Numbered from the stretch's first letter, positions 1 to 10,004 are shown. The stretch is DNA of 38,584 nucleotides from Candidatus Auribacterota bacterium (GCA_022711655.1 JAKLEM010000016.1:1-38584); one strand, 5' to 3'. Numbers and translations are program-made. Notes: generated from the letters alone by a model not told the origin.

Positions 1-2718
1 GGCAATGGCCAGGACGCAATCTACAGCGGTTCGCTGAGCGGCAGCGGAGGGGTGACCAAGGTCGGCGACGGCACATGGACGATATCGGGTTCGAACGCAT
101 GGACCGGGGCGACGGCTATCACCCAGGGGATGCTGGTGCTGGGCGGCTCGGAAAGGCTCGCAGACAGCGTGGCGGTGACGGTATCGTCCAGTGCGGCATT
201 CGACCTGGGAGGCTACAACGAGACGATCGGCTCAATTGGCGGAGCGGGCGAGGTTGTATTGGGTGCCGGGCGCCTGACCGCCGGGGGCAACAACACGAAT
301 ACCGATTACAGCGGGACGATGAGCGGTACCGGAGGGCTCACCAAGGCAGGTACGGGGTATTTAACTTTGTCGGGGATGAATACGTATACGGGCAACACGG
401 CGGTTAACGTCGGGACGCTGCGGCTGAGCAGGGCTGAGGCGTTGAGCGATGTGACAGCGGTTACCGTGGATGCGGGAGCGGCTCTGGACGTGTACAATGT
501 GGCAGTCCGGGTGGGGTCTCTTGACGGAGATGGCGCCGTAACGCTCAGCTACGGGGCGGCCTCGCTTCTGGTCGGCGGGCACGATGCTGACATGAGTTAC
601 GACGGCGTCATGAGCGGCGGCGGATCCCTGACCAAGGAAGGGGCCGGGACGATGACGTTGAGCGGTTCGAACACTTATTCGGGGACGACGTCGATAACCG
701 GAGGGACGCTGAAGCTGGAGGTGTCGGAAGCGATCGGGAACTCGAGCGCGGTGAGTGTCGGTGAGGGGGCGGTTCTTGACCTGAACAATAACACCGAGAC
801 TCTGGCGTCTTTGTCGGGACGCGGAACGGTTAGGATAGGAAGCGGAGCTCTGACGGCTAATGGAGGGACGTTTGAAGGAGAGATCGGCGGGGCTGGAGCG
901 GTAGCGTTGAACGGCGCGAAGCTGCGGATGACGGGTGATGAGGTTGTCGGCGACTCTATCTCTCTGACGATGGGCAGCCTGGCGGTGTTTGATATGGATA
1001 TCTACAGCGAGACCGTCGGTTCGCTGGCGGGCAGCGGGAATGTGCTGACGAATTCAGGGACGCTGACGGCGGGCGGCAACGGGGCGAGCACGACATACAG
1101 CGGTGCGATCAGCGGGACTGGCGGGCTTTCGAAGACGGGCAGCGGCACGATGACGCTCTCCGGGGCGAACACCTACACGGGAGATACGGAGGTAACCGCG
1201 GGGACGATCCTGTTGGGGAGGGCAAATGCGCTGAGTTCGCAGACGGCGGTTACGGTGGCGTCCGGCGCGGCGGTTGATTTTAGCGGCAATAACGAGGTGA
1301 TGGGATCTCTTGGCGGCGCCGGGAACGTGTCCATGGGCGCGGGGTATCTCACGGTCGGCGGTAACGGACAGGACAGCGTGTACAGCGGATCGCTCAGCGG
1401 AAGCGGAGATCTGACCAAAGTCGGCGACGGCACCTGGACATTATCGGGCTCGAACAGTTTCACCGGCGCTGCGAAAATTACGGCCGGGATGCTGCTATTG
1501 GGGGGCTCGGAGCGGATCGTGGACAGCGTGACGTTGACGGTGTCGTCCGGCGCGGCGTTCGACCTGGGAGGGCATAACGAAACGATAGGAGCGCTCAACG
1601 GCGCAGGTGACGTGGTGCTGGGCGCCGGAAGGCTGACGGCCGGCGGCAACCATACGAACGCCGGGTTCAGCGGGGCGATAAGCGGCATAGGAGGGCTGAC
1701 CAAGGCGGGAACGGGATATTTGACGTTGTCGGGGACGAACACGTATACGGGGAGCACGCTGGTGAGCGGCGGGACGCTGCGGGTGAGCACCGCGGATTCG
1801 CTCAGCGATATGACAGAAGTTACCGTGGAAACGGGGGCGGCCCTGGATGTGTACAACGTGGCAGTACGGGTTGCGTCACTTGACGGCGACGGCGCCGTGG
1901 CGCTCAGCTACGGGTCGGCGGCCCTATCGGTCGGCGGGTACGATGCCGACATGAGTTTCGATGGCGTCATGGTCGGCGCCGGTTCTCTGATCAAAGAAGG
2001 TGTCGGGACGATGCTCCTGTCGGGTTCGAACAGCTATTCGGGCGCTACGTCGATAACCGGCGGGACGCTGAAGCTGGGTGTGTCGGAAGCGATCGGTAAC
2101 TGGAGCGCGGTGAGCGTCGGGGAAAACGCGGTGCTTGACCTGAACAGCAACACTGAGACGCTGGCGTCGCTGTCGGGCGCCGGCCTGGTCAATATCGGGA
2201 ATGGGGCTCTGACGGTGAATGGCGGCACGTTCGAGGGTTCGATCGTTGGTACGGGCGCGGTGACGCTGTACAACGTGACGCTCCGCCTCACAGACGGCGC
2301 TTCGATCTCCGACAGTATCGCCCTGACGCTTGGCAGCGGAAGCCTGTTCGACATGGACATCAACAGCGAGGCCATCGGTTCTTTGTCAGGCAGCGTGAAC
2401 GTCACCACGAACGAAGGGATCTTGACCGCCGGCGGTAACAACGCGGATACGACATATAGCGGCGCGATCACCGGGACTGGCGGTTTTAAGAAGGCGGGCA
2501 GCGGCACGATGACGATTTCTGGGGGGAACTCGTATACGGGAGAGACGGTGGTTTCAGGCGGCACGCTGGCGCTCGGCGGTTCGAACAGGATCAACGATCT
2601 GAGCGACGTGACGGTTGACGCGGGTGCGGTGCTTGACCTGCTGTCGTTTACCGAGACGATAGGTTCGCTCAGCGGCGAAGGGACAGTAGACTTCGACGGC
2701 ACCTTTACGGTGAAATCT
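1..2718 (+). repeat. Tandem 1,359-bp (453-residue) in-frame super-repeat inside the surface-protein gene
   Basis: Bases 1-1359 align with 1360-2718 at a constant offset of 1,359 bp. The offset was checked at five landmarks: 52/1411 (TK repeat), 484/1843 (LDVYNVAVRV), 721/2080 (SEAIGN), 1084/2443 (TTYSGAI) and the GNGQD at 1/1360. No insertion or deletion is visible between the copies, although many substitutions are. Similarity fades after about 2560. Each unit holds four consensus beta-strand repeats plus one degenerate module lacking the TK-LSG-NTYTG core. Window base 1 falls inside a unit, so more copies may lie upstream. Confidence 0.85.
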
Positions 2719-3516
2719 GATCTGACGTCGACATTCTCCGGTACGCTGCAAGGTTCGGGTGCGCTGAACAAATCCGGCGCAGGAACGCTGATACTGTCCG
2801 GAAATAACACCTATGACGGGATCACGTCGGTCCAGCAGGGTAAGCTGCTCGTGACCGGCAGCGCGGAAGGGAGCTCCTTTACTATTTCGTCGGGCGCCAC
2901 GCTCGGCGGTACGGGCACCGTCGGCGATGTGACCGTCAGGTCCGGAGCGTATGTCGCGCCGGGCAACAGCCCGGGGACACTGTCCGTCGAGGACATGCTC
3001 TGGCAGAGCGGCGGGCATTACCTCTGGGAGATCGACGACGCCGGCGGAGTAGCCGGGGTTGACTCGGACCTGATCGAGATATCGGGAGACCTGAGTATAA
3101 CGGCGTCTGCCACCGCACCGTTCATTATAGACATGCGGACGCTCGATCCGTTGAGCGGACTGATCGGATACGCGGATAACTTTGATGTGGATACGTCGTA
3201 CGAGTGGGAGATCGTGCGGGTCGCGGCTGGGCATACCATAACCGGATTTGCCGAGAATAAATTCTCGATGGATGTGACGGATTTCATAAACTATTTCGGC
3301 AGCGGGTCGTTCAAGCTTTCCCAGGCGGGTAATTCTCTCTATATGGGCTATACCCCGGGGCCGTGCGAGAACGACAATCCGGTTCCGATGCCTCCCGAGT
3401 GGCCGGTAACACCCGGACAGGAGGATGAAGTTCCGGAGCCGTCGACCTTGATCCTAGCTCTGGCCCTCTTTGCGGCGGGTGCGCTCCGGCTGAGAAAGGC
3501 GGTAAAACGCGCATAA
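1..3516 (+). CDS. PEP-CTERM surface protein with autotransporter-associated beta-strand repeats (5' partial)
   Basis: The reading frame is open from base 1, so the true start lies upstream; at least 1,171 residues are visible. The protein is Gly/Ser/Thr/Asn-rich and carries nine copies of the passenger-associated repeat of the form TK-G-GT-TLSG-NTYTG-T-V--GTL. Such repeats build a beta-helix in secreted or surface proteins. After the repeats comes a non-repetitive domain (APGNSPGTL, then a YLWEI region). The C-terminus is a PEP-CTERM tail: VPEPS at 3430-3444, a hydrophobic stretch, then an Arg/Lys-rich end. This tail is the signal for exosortase/archaeosortase-type processing. There is no autotransporter beta-barrel, so export is probably Sec plus exosortase, but no exosortase gene is in the window. 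A polysaccharide export cluster follows, which is a usual setting for PEP-CTERM proteins. Role inferred: surface or matrix protein. No enzymatic motif is seen. Confidence 0.9.
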   Translation, partial: GNGQDAIYSGSLSGSGGVTKVGDGTWTISGSNAWTGATAITQGMLVLGGSERLADSVAVTVSSSAAFDLGGYNETIGSIGGAGEVVLGAGRLTAGGNNTNTDYSGTMSGTGGLTKAGTGYLTLSGMNTYTGNTAVNVGTLRLSRAEALSDVTAVTVDAGAALDVYNVAVRVGSLDGDGAVTLSYGAASLLVGGHDADMSYDGVMSGGGSLTKEGAGTMTLSGSNTYSGTTSITGGTLKLEVSEAIGNSSAVSVGEGAVLDLNNNTETLASLSGRGTVRIGSGALTANGGTFEGEIGGAGAVALNGAKLRMTGDEVVGDSISLTMGSLAVFDMDIYSETVGSLAGSGNVLTNSGTLTAGGNGASTTYSGAISGTGGLSKTGSGTMTLSGANTYTGDTEVTAGTILLGRANALSSQTAVTVASGAAVDFSGNNEVMGSLGGAGNVSMGAGYLTVGGNGQDSVYSGSLSGSGDLTKVGDGTWTLSGSNSFTGAAKITAGMLLLGGSERIVDSVTLTVSSGAAFDLGGHNETIGALNGAGDVVLGAGRLTAGGNHTNAGFSGAISGIGGLTKAGTGYLTLSGTNTYTGSTLVSGGTLRVSTADSLSDMTEVTVETGAALDVYNVAVRVASLDGDGAVALSYGSAALSVGGYDADMSFDGVMVGAGSLIKEGVGTMLLSGSNSYSGATSITGGTLKLGVSEAIGNWSAVSVGENAVLDLNSNTETLASLSGAGLVNIGNGALTVNGGTFEGSIVGTGAVTLYNVTLRLTDGASISDSIALTLGSGSLFDMDINSEAIGSLSGSVNVTTNEGILTAGGNNADTTYSGAITGTGGFKKAGSGTMTISGGNSYTGETVVSGGTLALGGSNRINDLSDVTVDAGAVLDLLSFTETIGSLSGEGTVDFDGTFTVKSDLTSTFSGTLQGSGALNKSGAGTLILSGNNTYDGITSVQQGKLLVTGSAEGSSFTISSGATLGGTGTVGDVTVRSGAYVAPGNSPGTLSVEDMLWQSGGHYLWEIDDAGGVAGVDSDLIEISGDLSITASATAPFIIDMRTLDPLSGLIGYADNFDVDTSYEWEIVRVAAGHTITGFAENKFSMDVTDFINYFGSGSFKLSQAGNSLYMGYTPGPCENDNPVPMPPEWPVTPGQEDEVPEPSTLILALALFAAGALRLRKAVKRA

Positions 3517-3541
3517 TACACCGGTTTTGAGAAGCACCGCG

Positions 3542-3588
3542 AAAAACCGTGGCGAGTAACGTTATGCACCCGCCACGGTTTTTTTTAT
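3542..3588 (+). terminator. Rho-independent terminator after the surface-protein gene
   Basis: A 13-bp perfect stem pairs 3542-3554 with 3571-3583 across a 16-nt loop and runs into a T tract. The A run on the 5' side would let it work on the other strand too. It separates the PEP-CTERM gene from the polysaccharide cluster. Confidence 0.9.
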
Positions 3589-3765
3589 CTGTGAAGGGAT
3601 CCATGCCCGCTCTCTTTGTCAATGTGCTCACAGGGACACCCGCACTGTCTGCCATTCAGCAAATCACCCCTTCAACTGTTACTGTGCCGTCTGTTTTGCG
3701 TGTACACCGGTCGCGTAATGTGATAAAATCACCTTATTGTTTGTTGGCGCGCGTATTTATCTTGA

Positions 3766-4725
<960 letters not shown>

Positions 4726-4749
4726 TCGCGCGATCAACAAGGAGCGAGC

Positions 4750-5604
4750 GTGTCCTTTAAGCAGGCGAACGGATGGACGGCGATCATCCAGCCGAGCAGG
4801 GGCTGGTTTGACGTAAAGATCTCAGACCTCTGGTCGTATCGCGACCTTATCCTGCTGTTTGTCCGGCGCGATTTCGTCGCGAACTATAAGCAGACGGTCC
4901 TGGGCCCGCTGTGGTTTATCCTCCAGCCGCTCTTCTCAACTCTCGTTTTTACGGTCGTCTTCGGCAACATCGCGAAGATCCCTACGGATGGCGTGCCGCA
5001 CGTGCTTTTCTACATGTCGGGGATCGTGATGTGGAACTATTTCGCCGATTGCCTGACGAAGACATCGAACACCTTTGTGAACAACGCGGCGATATTCGGG
5101 AAGGTCTATTTCCCCCGGCTCGCCGTTCCCGTCTCCGTTGTGCTGACCAATCTGCTGACGTTCATGATACAGTTCTGTCTTCTGGCTTTCTTTCTCGTCT
5201 ATTTCTCTGTGCGCGGAGCGGATGTCCGGATGCATCCCCTGATCGGTATGCTCCCGCTGCTGCTGGCGCAGATGGCGGCCCTCGGGCTCGGCGTCGGCAT
5301 CCTGGTCTCTTCGTTAACTACCCGGTATCGCGACCTGACGTTCGTTATGGGGTTTGGTGTCCAGCTCTGGATGTACGCAACGCCGATCGTTTACCCGCTC
5401 AGCCAGATCCCCGAGCGCTGGCGCTGGGTCAGCGCGCTCAATCCGATGACGGCGGTGGTGGAGACCTTCAGATACATGCTGCTCGGGACAGGGACCTTCT
5501 TGCCGGCGTATTACGCCGTCAGCGTGACGATGACATGTGTCCTGCTGGTCATTGGGTTGTGCATGTTCAGCCGGGTCGAGAAAACGTTCATGGATACCAT
5601 CTGA
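4750..5604 (+). CDS. wzm: Polysaccharide ABC exporter, permease subunit (Wzm/TagG type)
   Basis: 284 aa, an ABC-2 type membrane protein with about six hydrophobic segments. It contains the family's typical amphipathic start (YRDLILLFVRRDFVANYKQT) and LGPLWFILQPL. It should form the inner-membrane channel that exports a lipid-linked O-antigen-like or capsule-like chain, together with the ATPase encoded 12 bp downstream. The start is GTG at 4750 with AAGGAG just upstream, 24 bp after the fcl stop. The paired ATPase and following glycosyltransferases make the polysaccharide assignment firm; the exact glycan is unknown. Confidence 0.9.
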   Translation: MSFKQANGWTAIIQPSRGWFDVKISDLWSYRDLILLFVRRDFVANYKQTVLGPLWFILQPLFSTLVFTVVFGNIAKIPTDGVPHVLFYMSGIVMWNYFADCLTKTSNTFVNNAAIFGKVYFPRLAVPVSVVLTNLLTFMIQFCLLAFFLVYFSVRGADVRMHPLIGMLPLLLAQMAALGLGVGILVSSLTTRYRDLTFVMGFGVQLWMYATPIVYPLSQIPERWRWVSALNPMTAVVETFRYMLLGTGTFLPAYYAVSVTMTCVLLVIGLCMFSRVEKTFMDTI

Positions 5605-5616
5605 TCGGGACAGTTC

Positions 5617-6861
5617 ATGGGTGACGTCGTTATTTCAGTCGAGCATCTGTTCAAGGAGTACCGTCTCGGGGTCCTCAACTACGGGACGCTGCGCCAGGAC
5701 CTTCAGAGCTGGTGGGCGCGGATGCGGGGGGAAGATGACCCGAACGCGCTGGTATCCGCGCATCACGCCGCTGCCGATGTGATGGGGCATATCCTTGCGC
5801 TGAACGACGTCAGCTTCGACGTCCGTCAGGGCGAGGTCGTCGGTATTATCGGCAGGAACGGCGCGGGCAAGTCGACGCTTTTAAAGATCCTCTCGCGGGT
5901 GACCGCTCCGTCGAAAGGGTTGGTGAAACTCAGGGGGAGGGTCGGCTCCCTGCTCGAAGTGGGGACAGGGTTCCATCCGGAACTCACCGGCCGCGAGAAC
6001 ATCTACCTGAACGGCGCGATACTCGGGATGACGCGGCGGGAGATCGCGAAGAAGTTCGATGAGATCGTCGATTTTGCTGAGCTCGGTCGGTTCATCGATA
6101 CGCCGGTAAAGCGGTATTCGTCCGGGATGTATGTGCGGCTTGCGTTCGCCGTCGCGGCCCATCTTGAGCCGGAGATATTGCTGGTGGATGAAGTGCTCGC
6201 CGTAGGCGATGCGCAATTTCAGAAGAAATGCCTGGGGAAGATGGGCGAAGTGGCGAAAGGCGGAAGAACGGTGCTTTTTGTGAGCCATAATATGGGGGCG
6301 GTAAAAAATTTATGTCCGCATGCCGTTCTTATCAGGAACGGCGAGATCGCTTGTATCGGCAGAAGCGAGGAATGTATCCGCCAGTATCTGAACGAAGGCA
6401 GGGAAACCGCGAGTTCTCATCCGCGCTACCGATCCCCGGAAAGGAAGACGCACCCGTATATTACGACTGCGGCGATCACTACCCTTCGGGGGAGGGATGA
6501 CGTTTTTAGCTGCGAGGACGATATCGTCCTGGATGTGTGCTTTGAAGATTTTGGCCTGAAGAATTTAGCTGTAGGGCTAGCCGTGAAGAATGACGAGGGA
6601 GTGTACATCCATCACAGCTCCGACGAATATACGCAGTCACTCCGGAGTAAGAACAGCAGGAGATGCACTATTCCTGCGCAATCGTTGCTTCCGGGGAAGT
6701 ACTTTATCGATCTGTTCCTGATGGTGAGAAATATCGAGCTGTATGATTCTGTCATCGACACGCTCGACGTGACGCTCGGCGGCGATTCTTTAGAGGCGGT
6801 TCAGTTGTCGGCCAATATGTGGAAGGGCGTCTCGTCACCGAAATTAATAAAATGGGAATAA
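5617..6861 (+). CDS. wzt: Polysaccharide ABC exporter, ATPase with C-terminal glycan-recognition domain (Wzt type)
   Basis: 414 aa. The nucleotide-binding domain covers roughly residues 1-245: Walker A GRNGAGKST at 79-87, signature YSSGMY starting at 167, Walker B ILLVDE with D191/E192, then a SHNM switch-histidine segment. Residues from about 270 to 414 form an extra beta-rich domain like the Wzt C-terminal domain, which in well-studied O-antigen systems binds the non-reducing end of the finished chain. A long N-terminal segment (residues 1-60) precedes the usual ABC start, as in Wzt/TagH. It follows wzm by 12 bp with only a weak ribosome site. Odd point: base composition falls from about 58% GC in the ATPase half to about 45-52% in the C-terminal half (hand counts of single 60-base lines), suggesting a mosaic gene. 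Confidence 0.9.
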   Translation: MGDVVISVEHLFKEYRLGVLNYGTLRQDLQSWWARMRGEDDPNALVSAHHAAADVMGHILALNDVSFDVRQGEVVGIIGRNGAGKSTLLKILSRVTAPSKGLVKLRGRVGSLLEVGTGFHPELTGRENIYLNGAILGMTRREIAKKFDEIVDFAELGRFIDTPVKRYSSGMYVRLAFAVAAHLEPEILLVDEVLAVGDAQFQKKCLGKMGEVAKGGRTVLFVSHNMGAVKNLCPHAVLIRNGEIACIGRSEECIRQYLNEGRETASSHPRYRSPERKTHPYITTAAITTLRGRDDVFSCEDDIVLDVCFEDFGLKNLAVGLAVKNDEGVYIHHSSDEYTQSLRSKNSRRCTIPAQSLLPGKYFIDLFLMVRNIELYDSVIDTLDVTLGGDSLEAVQLSANMWKGVSSPKLIKWE

Positions 6862-6948
6862 CCTTATTCGGAACACCAGGGATTTTCGCCTGTCTTGTCA
6901 GCGACTCCGGTCTCCGAGCGTATTTTTGATGGCAATTACTCGAGGGGT

Positions 6949-8235
6949 ATGAAGATACTTCATGTAAGTACAAACGACTTTGGCGGTGCGGCCATTGCTT
7001 GTATTCGGCTGCACCGCGGACTGCTTGAGCGGGGCGTCGATTCCAGGCTTTTGCTTCTCAGGCAGACTGATAAGCTGTTGCCGCGCGCGAAAAGGCACAT
7101 GCCACCCGCTCCAAGCCTCGTAGAGCGGGTGTCCAGGAAAACCAGGAGGCTGTTAGGTGAATTCAGGATCTGTAGCCCCGCCGGGGTGGAGAAACACCTT
7201 GTTGGGCGGCCGGACGGATACGAGATATTTACGTTTCCTTTTTCTTCCTGCGATATCAGGCAAGACGAGTGGTTCCGCGATGCGGATATTGTCAACGTCC
7301 ATTGGGCGGTTGGCCTTATCGACTATCCGACATTTTTCCGCGGCCACTCAAAAAATGTTGTGTGGACGCTGCACGATATGAACCCTTTTACGGGAGGGTG
7401 CCACTATTCCAGCGGATGCGTGAAATTCCGCGATCGATGCGAGGACTGCCCGCAATTGCAGGGGACGGTCGATCCGGATTTTTCTTCCGTGATCCTGGCC
7501 GCCAAGTGCAAGGCGCTGTCGCATGCCCGCGGCCTAACCGTTGTTGCCCCGTCTGTGTGGTTGCGGGATCTGTCAAAAAGCAGTAAGGCGTTCGGGCGGT
7601 TTAATAACGTGCATATCCCGAACGGCGCGGACAGCGGGATATTCCAGCCGCGTGACAAACAGTACTCGCGCCAAGTCCTGGGGTTGCCGCCCGACAAGAA
7701 GGTGATATTGTTTGTCGCTGATTCCATATCCAATAAGAGGAAAGGATATCAGTATCTGATAGACGCATTCCAATCAATAGCGCGAAAAAACGAGGTTGTG
7801 TTGTGTTCAGTCGGCTCTAAGGATGCGCACGCCGGGGCTTTCGAAAATCACTACGAAATGGGAGTCGTGACCAATGAAAGGCTCATGAGCGTTGTTTACT
7901 CCGCAGCGGACCTGTTTGTCATTCCTTCGCTCGAAGACAATTTACCGAATACACTTCTAGAGTCGCTCCTGTGCGGGGTTCCCGCGATTGGGTTTCCCGC
8001 CGGAGGTGTCAAGGATGTCATAGAGCACGGGGTGAACGGTTTTCTGACAGAGGATATCAGCGTGCCCGCATTGACCGCAGAGATCGATCGTTTTGTGAGC
8101 GATCCGCAGAAGTTCGATGCATCTCGTATAAGGAATGATGCGGTAAGGAAATACAGCAGTGCCGTTCAGGCTGATGCATACATCGCGCAGTATACAGTGA
8201 TGCTTCGCAACGAGAAGGCAACTCAAAAAGTCTGA
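6949..8235 (+). CDS. Glycosyltransferase family 4 (WcaC-like)
   Basis: 428 aa from ATG 6949. The frame is open from a TTG at 6895, but MKILHVSTNDFGGAA is the usual beginning of this family, so I choose the ATG, even though GAGGGG lies unusually close to it. It is a retaining GT-B enzyme that should add one sugar to the polysaccharide in the cytoplasm. The C-terminal half has the nucleotide-sugar region with SLEDNLPNTLLESLLCGVP, the E-x7-E type motif. A cysteine cluster C151-x5-C157-x6-C164-x2-C167 in the N-terminal half looks metal-binding and recurs, as I recall, in this GT4 branch. The gene is lower in GC than the flanking regions, as O-antigen genes often are. Donor and acceptor cannot be told. 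Confidence 0.85.
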   Translation: MKILHVSTNDFGGAAIACIRLHRGLLERGVDSRLLLLRQTDKLLPRAKRHMPPAPSLVERVSRKTRRLLGEFRICSPAGVEKHLVGRPDGYEIFTFPFSSCDIRQDEWFRDADIVNVHWAVGLIDYPTFFRGHSKNVVWTLHDMNPFTGGCHYSSGCVKFRDRCEDCPQLQGTVDPDFSSVILAAKCKALSHARGLTVVAPSVWLRDLSKSSKAFGRFNNVHIPNGADSGIFQPRDKQYSRQVLGLPPDKKVILFVADSISNKRKGYQYLIDAFQSIARKNEVVLCSVGSKDAHAGAFENHYEMGVVTNERLMSVVYSAADLFVIPSLEDNLPNTLLESLLCGVPAIGFPAGGVKDVIEHGVNGFLTEDISVPALTAEIDRFVSDPQKFDASRIRNDAVRKYSSAVQADAYIAQYTVMLRNEKATQKV

Positions 8236-8284
8236 GAGCGGCATAGCGCAGTGTCCCGAATAATATCCTTGAGGGGAGGCGAAA

Positions 8285-9061
8285 GTGATATCTGGCATTA
8301 AGACCGCAATAAATAGAATAGTCGAAACGCTCGGGTATAAGGTGGTTCCGGTACATGCTTCCGGCGCGGCCCCTGCGGTGTATCCTAACGATATGGAAGG
8401 CGATTTCAGGATAATATCCGGCAAATGCAGGGATTTTACCATGACGTCACTGGAGCGATTATATGCTTTGTACCAGTCAGTCAGGTATATAACGCAGTCA
8501 AACGTGCCGGGCGATCTTGTGGAGTGCGGGGTGTGGAAGGGCGGGAGCTCGATGCTGATGGCGCATACGCTGCTGGCGTCCGGTCCGGCGACGAGGAAGA
8601 TCTATCTGTATGATACTTTTGCTGGGATGTCAAAACCGACGGAAAAAGACAAGGCTGCAGTCGATGGCGGATCGGCGCTTGAGACGTGGGGGAACTGCCG
8701 CAGGCAGAACCACGTCGACTGGTGCTACGCGTCAGTCGAAGAGGTGAGGAAAAATATGCATGCGACCGGGTACCCTCAGGAAAAACTGGTTTTTGTGCAG
8801 GGCAAGGTCGAGGATACGATCCCGAAGGTGCTTCCGGACGCTATCTCGCTGCTGAGGCTGGACACGGACTGGTACGAATCAACGTATCATGAGCTGAAAC
8901 ATCTTTTTCCGTTATTATCAAAAGGTGGCGTGATAATACTCGATGACTACGGGCATTGGGCGGGTGCTAAAGAGGCGACAGACACATTTATCTCCGAAAA
9001 CAATATCCCTATTCTGTTGAATCGGATCGATTACACCTGCAGACTTGGCATTAAGCGGTAG
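8285..9061 (+). CDS. TylF/MycF-type SAM-dependent sugar O-methyltransferase
   Basis: 258 aa. It matches the macrocin-O-methyltransferase (TylF) family: the SAM-binding region VECGVWKGGSS, DTFAGM, then LRLDTDWYEST and IILDDYGHW, whose acidic residues bind the divalent metal in TylF/MycF. It probably methylates a hydroxyl of a sugar in the exported glycan. The GTG start at 8285 has GGGGAGG about 7 nt upstream, which supports it over later starts. It sits between glycosyltransferase and methyltransferase genes. GC is low here: 28 of 60 bases at 8461-8520. Confidence 0.85.
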   Translation: MISGIKTAINRIVETLGYKVVPVHASGAAPAVYPNDMEGDFRIISGKCRDFTMTSLERLYALYQSVRYITQSNVPGDLVECGVWKGGSSMLMAHTLLASGPATRKIYLYDTFAGMSKPTEKDKAAVDGGSALETWGNCRRQNHVDWCYASVEEVRKNMHATGYPQEKLVFVQGKVEDTIPKVLPDAISLLRLDTDWYESTYHELKHLFPLLSKGGVIILDDYGHWAGAKEATDTFISENNIPILLNRIDYTCRLGIKR

Positions 9062-9106
9062 GACCGGAATTGCCGGCGTAATGCGAGATCGTATCGGTGA
9101 TTGCTG

Positions 9107-9961
9107 ATGAGTAAACTCAACTATCTCAATGTCGGTTGCGGCAGCAAATGGCACCGGGATTGGACGAACATCGATCTCAATCCCAGCAGCCCGGAGGTCA
9201 TTGCCTGCGATTTGTCCCGCAGTATTCCCTTCGAAGATAATCGCTTTCAGGCCGTCTATCTTTCCCAGGTGTTGGAACACTTTCCGAAGAACGACGCGCC
9301 ACGCTTGATCGGTGAATGCCGCAGGGTGCTGCAGCCGGAAGGGATCATTCGCATCGTCGTTCCCGATCTGGAAGACATAGCAAAGAACTATCTCCGGTTC
9401 CTGGATATGAATGTCAACGATCCTTCAGAACAGAGCCGGGCAAATTATGACTGGATGCTGTTGGAGTTGTATGACCAGACGGTCAGGAATGCCGGCGGCG
9501 GAGAGATGGCGGAGTTCCTGAGGAGGAAGCTCGTTGTCAATGAGCGGTTTGTTCTCGACAGGATAGGATTGGTCGGCAGGGAGATCAGGGATGGCTGTCT
9601 CCGGGAGCTTGGAGGCCAACGCCAATTGTCGATCAAAGAGAAGCTGTACGGATCGATGCGCCACGGAAAGTGGATCAAAGAGGCGCTGTGCGTATTGCGT
9701 TCATTACCCGCAAGGATAGTGCTGACGAGAAAACAAAAAGAATGCTTGAAGATCGGCGAATTCCGGTTGAGCGGAGAGATCCATTATTGGATGTATGACC
9801 GGTATTCACTGGCCCGTCTGCTGGAGAACTGCAGATTCCGGGATGTCAAGATCAAGACCCCTTTCGACAGCGACATCCCTGAATGGAATAAATACGAGCT
9901 GGACGTAAAGAACGGTCAGATAAACGACCCGACGTCGCTTTTTGTGGAAGCGAGAAAATAA
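9107..9961 (+). CDS. Class I SAM-dependent methyltransferase
   Basis: 284 aa from ATG 9107. A TTG two codons earlier is also in frame, but the ATG gives the usual start MSKLNYLNVGCG. Motif I is LNVGCGSKWH, followed by the acidic WTNIDLN, then LSQVLEHFP and a RVLQPEGIIRIVVPDLE segment, the order seen in Methyltransf_11-type enzymes. The second half (about residues 130-284) is specific to this group, with no function I can name. Placed in a glycan cluster, it probably modifies the chain or its end. The Shine-Dalgarno sequence is poor. Confidence 0.75.
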   Translation: MSKLNYLNVGCGSKWHRDWTNIDLNPSSPEVIACDLSRSIPFEDNRFQAVYLSQVLEHFPKNDAPRLIGECRRVLQPEGIIRIVVPDLEDIAKNYLRFLDMNVNDPSEQSRANYDWMLLELYDQTVRNAGGGEMAEFLRRKLVVNERFVLDRIGLVGREIRDGCLRELGGQRQLSIKEKLYGSMRHGKWIKEALCVLRSLPARIVLTRKQKECLKIGEFRLSGEIHYWMYDRYSLARLLENCRFRDVKIKTPFDSDIPEWNKYELDVKNGQINDPTSLFVEARK

Positions 9962-10004
9962 CGGCGTATCATTGCCGAACGTACCCCGATGAAAGACGTG
10001 TAAC

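Noticed and set aside
87-2040. Recurrent GGTTCGAAC words resembling the T-arm of tRNA.
   Set aside because: They encode Gly-Ser-Asn in the protein repeats and lack the acceptor, D and anticodon arms.
1-2600. Regular DNA repeats that might suggest a CRISPR array or satellite.
   Set aside because: The repeats keep the reading frame, vary mainly by substitution and encode a known beta-strand repeat.
3696-3728. Promoter candidate before fcl (TTGCGT and GATAAA).
   Set aside because: The spacer would be 20 nt and both boxes are weak.
6895-6948. TTG start 18 codons upstream for the first GT4 gene.
   Set aside because: The added residues have no similarity to the family, whose N-terminus matches the ATG at 6949.
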